NCBI GenBank assembly: GCA_946886075.1
Contig: CAMPHR010000012.1
Coordinates: 17,314-81,313, forward strand
Length of the DNA: 64,000 bases
Source: an uncultured Novosphingobium sp.
Lineage (GTDB): Bacteria > Pseudomonadota > Alphaproteobacteria > Sphingomonadales > Sphingomonadaceae
Reading direction: 5' to 3'
The notes below the pieces were generated by a model. It worked only from the letters and a program-made list of their open reading frames with translations. It did not search any database and was not told the origin of the DNA. Positions 60,417 to 64,000 of the stretch are shown piece by piece; the stretch's first letter is position 1, and each line of letters starts with the position of its first letter. The position numbers and the translations under genes are program-made.

Positions 60417-61135
60417 GCGGAACGATTCACGGCGTGGGCCTTGGCCCCGGCGCGCAGGACCTGATGAGCGTGCGCGCCGACCGGCTGATCCGCGAGGCGC
60501 GCCACATCGCCTATTTCCGAAAGCCCGGCCGCCACGGCCACGCACGAAAGATCGTCGAAGGACTGCTGCGCCCCGACGCTGTCGAATATCCGATGGAATA
60601 TCCGGTGACGACTGAAATCCCGGTCAGCGATCCGCGTTACAACCAATGCCTCTCCGCCTTCTACGCCGAATGCACTGCGCATCTGCATGGGTTGGTGCAG
60701 GCGGGCGAGGATGTCGTGATCCTGTGCGAAGGCGACCCCTTCTTCTACGGCAGCTTCATGCATCTGCACAGCCGCCTGTCGCCCCTCGCGCCGGTGAGGA
60801 TCGTGCCCGGCATCACTGGCATGTCGGGCGCCTGGACCGCGAGCGGCACGCCGATCAGCTGGGGCGACGATGTGCTGACGGTGCTGATGGCGACCCTGCC
60901 TGAAGAGGAGCTGGCTCGCCGTATTCATGACACCAACGCGCTGGTCGTCATGAAGATCGGCCGCAATCTCGCCAAGCTTCGCCGCGCAGTGGAGGCAGCG
61001 GGCAAGGCTGACTGCGCCTGGCTGGTCGAATATGCGACGATGGCGGACCAGAAGATCACCCCGCTGCGCGAGGCGGAGGCGGTGACGAGCTATTTTTCCA
61101 TCCTGCTGATCCACGGCCAGGGACGGCGGCCATGA
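60413..61135 (+). CDS. cobI: Precorrin-2 C20-methyltransferase CobI
   Basis: 240 residues from ATG 60413 (ATGA overlap with cobH); the longer frame starting at 60008 is shadow sequence. It is a tetrapyrrole methylase: GVGLGPGAQDLMSVRADRLI at the SAM site, YPMEYPVTTE, VVILCEGDPFFYGSFMHL, VRIVPGITGMSGAWTASGTP, and VVMKIGRNLAKLR. It methylates C20 of precorrin-2, an early step of corrin synthesis. cobJ follows with another ATGA overlap, giving a tightly coupled set. Confidence 0.95.
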   Translation: MSGTIHGVGLGPGAQDLMSVRADRLIREARHIAYFRKPGRHGHARKIVEGLLRPDAVEYPMEYPVTTEIPVSDPRYNQCLSAFYAECTAHLHGLVQAGEDVVILCEGDPFFYGSFMHLHSRLSPLAPVRIVPGITGMSGAWTASGTPISWGDDVLTVLMATLPEEELARRIHDTNALVVMKIGRNLAKLRRAVEAAGKADCAWLVEYATMADQKITPLREAEAVTSYFSILLIHGQGRRP

Positions 61136-61881
61136 GCGGATGGGTGGCGGTTGCAGGGCTTGGCCCGGGCGCTGAAGCATTGGTCACGCCGGAAGTTACA
61201 CAGGCGCTTGCCGAGGCGACCGATCTGGTCGGCTACGCCCCCTATGTCGCGCGCGTGGCCGATCGTCCGGATCTCGTTCGCCATGCATCCGACAACCGGG
61301 TGGAGCTGGAGCGGGCGGCGCATGCACTGGAGATGGCGGCGGAGGGGCGGCGCGTAGTGGTGGCATCCTCCGGCGATCCGGGCGTGTTCGCCATGGCGTC
61401 TGCGCTGTTCGAGGCGCTGGAGGCTGGGCCAGCCGCGTGGCGCACGATCGACATTCGCGTTCTGCCCGGTATAACCGCCATGCTCGCCGCCGCAGCCCGA
61501 GCGGGCGCGCCGCTGGGGCATGATTTCTGCGCGATCAACCTGTCGGATAATTTGAAGTCTTGGGCGCTCATCGAGCGGCGCCTGCGCCTCGCCGCGCAGG
61601 CTGACTTTGCCATGGCATTCTACAACCCAAGGTCAAAGGCGCGGCCGGACGGATTCGCCCGCGCGCTAGACGTGTTGCGGGAGGAATGTGGCGAGGACCG
61701 GCCGATCCTCTTCGCCCGCGCCGTATCTGCGCCCGAGGAGCAACTGCGGGTCGTGACGCTGGGCGAGGCGACGCCCGAAATGGCCGACATGCGGACGATG
61801 GTGATCGTCGGATCAAGCCGAACGCGCCTGATCGAAGGAGCAGCCCGCCCGATCCTCTACACGCCGCGATGGGCCGAATGA
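61132..61881 (+). CDS. cobJ: Precorrin-3B C17-methyltransferase CobJ
   Basis: 249 residues. Tetrapyrrole methylase family: VAVAGLGPGAEALVTPEV, DLVGYAPYVARV, VVVASSGDPGVFAMASALFE, VLPGITAMLAAAARAGAPLGHDFCAINLSDNLKSW-type segment, and MAFYNPRSKARP. It methylates C17 and drives ring contraction to precorrin-4. Its last 25 bases overlap the end of cobK, which is on the opposite strand, and cobL then starts about 715 bases later on the plus strand, so cobJ and cobL transcripts must pass antisense through cobK. Confidence 0.95.
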   Translation: MSGWVAVAGLGPGAEALVTPEVTQALAEATDLVGYAPYVARVADRPDLVRHASDNRVELERAAHALEMAAEGRRVVVASSGDPGVFAMASALFEALEAGPAAWRTIDIRVLPGITAMLAAAARAGAPLGHDFCAINLSDNLKSWALIERRLRLAAQADFAMAFYNPRSKARPDGFARALDVLREECGEDRPILFARAVSAPEEQLRVVTLGEATPEMADMRTMVIVGSSRTRLIEGAARPILYTPRWAE

Positions 61882-62606
61882 TCGATCCACGCCAGCACGC
61901 TGCCGATTGCATGCACCATCCGCACCTCTGGCATGGCGGGGCGGTCGATCATGATGACGGGCAGGCCGAGCATACGCGCCGCGTCGATCTTGGCGCGCGC
62001 CCCCTCGCCACCGGCATTTTTCGCGACGACCAAATCCACGCCATGACCGCGCATCAGGGCAAGGTCGCCCTGCAATGTGAAGGGGCCGCGATCTACCAGC
62101 AGGTGATGACGCGGCAGCGCGGGCGGCACGTCTGGCGCATCGACGAAGCGCAGCAGATAATGATGCTGGGGCTGCGCGGCGAAGGCTTCGACATGCATGC
62201 GCCCGAGCGCCAACATCACACGACGGCCCGGGCCATCAAGCGCGCGGACAGCACCAGAGACGTCAGGCACATGGGTCCAGCTGTCCCCCTCCGCCGCTCG
62301 CCATTCCGGCCGGGTGAGCATCAAGTGCGCGACGCCTGCATCGCGCGCCGCTGCGGCGGCATTGGCGCTGATCGTCGCGGCAAAGGGATGGGTCGCGTCG
62401 ACAAGATGCGTGAACGCCCCTGCCTTGAGGAAAGCCGCCAAACCATCCGCGCCGCCAAAACCACCGACCCGCACTGGCACCGGCTGGGCACGCGGATTGC
62501 CGGTGCGTCCGGCATAGCTCAGCACCGCGTGCTCGCCGCGTTCGGCCAGCGCCTTGGCGAGCGCGCTTGCCTCGGTCGTGCCGCCAAGGATCAGGATGTT
62601 GCGCAT
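61857..62606 (-). CDS. cobK: Precorrin-6A reductase CobK
   Basis: 249 residues from ATG 62606; upstream in-frame sequence is antisense to cobL. Family pattern: NILILGGTTEASALAKALAE, LSYAGRTGNPRAQPVPVRVGGFGG, HLVDATHPFAATISANA, RVMLALGRMHVEAFA, LLVDRGPFTLQGDLALM, and VVAKNAGGEGARAKIDAA. It reduces precorrin-6A with NADPH. The gene is inserted in antiparallel between cobJ and cobL: it overlaps the cobJ end by 25 bases, and its start codon overlaps the start region of cobL. How it is transcribed is not clear, since its promoter would have to lie inside cobL. Confidence 0.93.
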   Translation of the reverse strand: MRNILILGGTTEASALAKALAERGEHAVLSYAGRTGNPRAQPVPVRVGGFGGADGLAAFLKAGAFTHLVDATHPFAATISANAAAAARDAGVAHLMLTRPEWRAAEGDSWTHVPDVSGAVRALDGPGRRVMLALGRMHVEAFAAQPQHHYLLRFVDAPDVPPALPRHHLLVDRGPFTLQGDLALMRGHGVDLVVAKNAGGEGARAKIDAARMLGLPVIMIDRPAMPEVRMVHAIGSVLAWIDHSAHRGV

Positions 62607-63807
62607 GGCGGCTGAGGCTCCCTGGCTAACGATCATCGGCATAGGCGAGGATGGGGCACAGGGCCTGTCCGACGCCGCGCGCGCCGCGCTGGAACAAGCG
62701 CACGTCATCATGGGCGCGCCGCGCCAGCTGGCGCTGCTGCCACCCCTTAAGGCGGAACAGCAGGGCTGGCCAGTGCCATTCGAGGATGGTGTGCAGGCCC
62801 TGCTCGCCCGGCGAGGGGCGCCCATCGTGATGCTGGCCTCTGGCGACCCCTTTTGGTTCGGCGCGGGGACGAGCGTCACCCGGCATCTGAGGCCCGACGA
62901 ATGGGTTTCCCATCCCGCGCCGTCCAGCTTCTCCCTCGCTGCCTCCCGGCTGGGCTGGGCATTGCAGGATGTCACCTGCCACGGCCTCCATGCCGCGCCG
63001 CTAGACCGGTTGAGGCCGATGCTCGCGCCTGGACGCCGTGCCCTGGTGCTGCTCCGGGATGGCGCTGCGGTGCAGGAACTTGCCGCCTATCTGGCAGAGG
63101 CGGGCTTTGGCGCGTCGATGCTGCACATCATGGAGGCGCTCGGCGGACCACGCGAGCGTCTCCGGCAGGCACAGGCCGACCGGTTCGCCTTTAACGACAT
63201 CGCGCATCCCGTGGCGGTCGGCGTGGAAGTCGCGGGCGACGGTGAAATAATGTCCTGCGCGAGCGGGCTCGCGGACAGCTGGTTCGACCATGATGGCCAG
63301 ATCAGCAAGCGCCCCGCACGCGCGCTCACGCTGTCGGCGCTCGCCCCACGACCGGGCGAGACATTGTGGGACATCGGCGCGGGATCGGGATCGATCGCGA
63401 TCGAATGGCTGCTGAGCCATCCCTCGACGCAAGCCCTGGCGTTCGAAGCAGACCCGGTGCGCGCCGCAAGGGCCAAGGCAAACGCGCGACGTCTGGGCGT
63501 GGATCGACTCCTGCTGGTCGAAGGCCGCGCTCCCGCAGTGCTCGAGGGACGGGTCCGGCCCGATGCGATCTTCATCGGCGGCGGGCTTAGCGATGCGCTC
63601 ATGGAGGCGATCATCGCCCTGCCCGGCGAACCTACGAGGCTGGTCGCCAATGCGGTGACGCTCGAATCCGAGGCTCTGCTGGCACGCTGGCACGAACGGT
63701 TGGGCGGTGAGCTGCTCCGGATCGAAATGGCAAGCGCAGCACCTATCGGCACGCGGCGCGGGTGGAAAGCCGCCTATCCGCTGGTCCAGTGGAGCGTCAC
63801 CCTATGA
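62596..63807 (+). CDS. cobL: Precorrin-6Y C5,15-methyltransferase (decarboxylating) CobL
   Basis: 403 residues from ATG 62596, which has AAGGA 5 bases upstream; ATG 62605 would also work and shares CATG with the cobK start. Two domains: N-terminal CbiE-like methylase (WLTIIGIGEDGAQGLSDAAR; VIMGAPRQLALLP; VMLASGDPFWFGAGTSV; HPAPSSFSLAASRLGW) and C-terminal CbiT-like methylase from about residue 235 (LSALAPRPGETLWDIGAGSGSIAIEWL; DAIFIGGGLSD; LVANAVTLESEALL). It methylates C5 and C15 and decarboxylates precorrin-6Y. cobE follows with an ATGA overlap. Confidence 0.95.
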   Translation: MLRMAAEAPWLTIIGIGEDGAQGLSDAARAALEQAHVIMGAPRQLALLPPLKAEQQGWPVPFEDGVQALLARRGAPIVMLASGDPFWFGAGTSVTRHLRPDEWVSHPAPSSFSLAASRLGWALQDVTCHGLHAAPLDRLRPMLAPGRRALVLLRDGAAVQELAAYLAEAGFGASMLHIMEALGGPRERLRQAQADRFAFNDIAHPVAVGVEVAGDGEIMSCASGLADSWFDHDGQISKRPARALTLSALAPRPGETLWDIGAGSGSIAIEWLLSHPSTQALAFEADPVRAARAKANARRLGVDRLLLVEGRAPAVLEGRVRPDAIFIGGGLSDALMEAIIALPGEPTRLVANAVTLESEALLARWHERLGGELLRIEMASAAPIGTRRGWKAAYPLVQWSVTL

Positions 63808-64000
63808 TCGTGGCGGGCTTTGGCTGCCGCAGCGAAGCGGGCGAGCAATGCTTACGCGCGGCGCTCCACGCCCATGGAGAGACCGTCACGGCTCTCGCTA
63901 CCTTGACGCATAAGGGAGCCCAGCTCGCCCCCCTCGCCAAGGCCATGCGCCTGCCCCTGATCCTTGTCGATCCATCCGCTCTGGCGGGGCTCCCCACCCC
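63804..64000 (+). CDS. cobE: Cobalamin biosynthesis protein CobE/CbiG C-terminal-like (cut by window end)
   Basis: The first 65 residues are present, starting at ATG 63804 in an ATGA overlap with cobL. MIVAGFGCRSEAGEQCLRAA and LATLTHKGAQLAPLAKAM match the CobE / CbiG C-terminal domain (AGxGCR...L). CobE is a small protein of the aerobic route of uncertain function, next to cobM in many genomes. The rest lies beyond the window. Confidence 0.85.
   Translation, partial: MIVAGFGCRSEAGEQCLRAALHAHGETVTALATLTHKGAQLAPLAKAMRLPLILVDPSALAGLPT

Overview
The window looks like a high-GC alphaproteobacterium of the order Sphingomonadales (Sphingobium, Sphingomonas or Novosphingobium type). The basis is the large TonB-dependent receptors with Sphingomonas-style plug sequences, many Tat-exported enzymes, the aerobic (CobG/CobN type) cobalamin pathway, and intergenic palindromes typical of that group. 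This placement is inference from gene content; no rRNA or tRNA gene is visible.

Region 1 (1-21.1 kb) is a catabolic locus. It holds the end of one exported glycosyl-hydrolase-like protein and a second, complete one (9254-11416), divergent from a TonB-dependent receptor (6767-9052). Around them are a Tat-exported cyclase-family protein, an SDR dehydrogenase, and an operon for hydroxypyruvate isomerase, tartronate semialdehyde reductase, glycerate kinase and a lactate-permease-type carrier. There are also a GntR/FCD repressor, a second glycerate kinase, an exported VCBS-repeat protein translationally coupled to a Tat-exported TIM-barrel isomerase, a GPH-type sugar symporter, RpiB, a ribokinase-like kinase and two exported beta-propellers. 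I read it as import of an unknown glycoside or sugar acid, periplasmic processing, and flow of C3 acids to 2-phosphoglycerate.

Region 2 (21.2-32.5 kb) is mixed: a lower-GC pair of divergent glycosyltransferases (GT-C type and GT2), a second TonB receptor, a hybrid histidine kinase, a TerC/Alx membrane protein and a Tat-exported nucleoside-hydrolase-like protein.

Region 3 (32.5-43.2 kb) holds an exported methyltransferase, an M20 hydrolase, a 32-codon ORF coupled at both ends, and a 2-oxoadipate dioxygenase family protein. Divergent from these is an hpd / VOC / fumarylacetoacetase operon for tyrosine breakdown. A serine beta-lactamase-fold hydrolase, an unknown winged-helix-like protein, and pntB with pntA2 but no pntA1 follow.

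Region 4 (43.4-64.0 kb) is a cobalamin biosynthesis island with three cobalamin riboswitches. The minus-strand operon under riboswitch 1 encodes DUF1636, cobT, an alpha-ribazole-phosphatase-like protein, cobS, threonine-phosphate decarboxylase, cbiB and cobU (nucleotide-loop assembly). Riboswitch 2 drives a Ni/Co transporter, cobW, cobN, cobO and bluB (cobalt supply, chelation, adenosylation, lower ligand). Riboswitch 3 drives cobG, cobH, cobI, cobJ, cobL and cobE, with cobK on the opposite strand (corrin ring contraction and methylation). fdhD and a C-C-bond-hydrolase-like protein sit between these operons. The cluster continues past the window; cobA, cobB, cobF, cobM, cobQ and cobST are not seen here.
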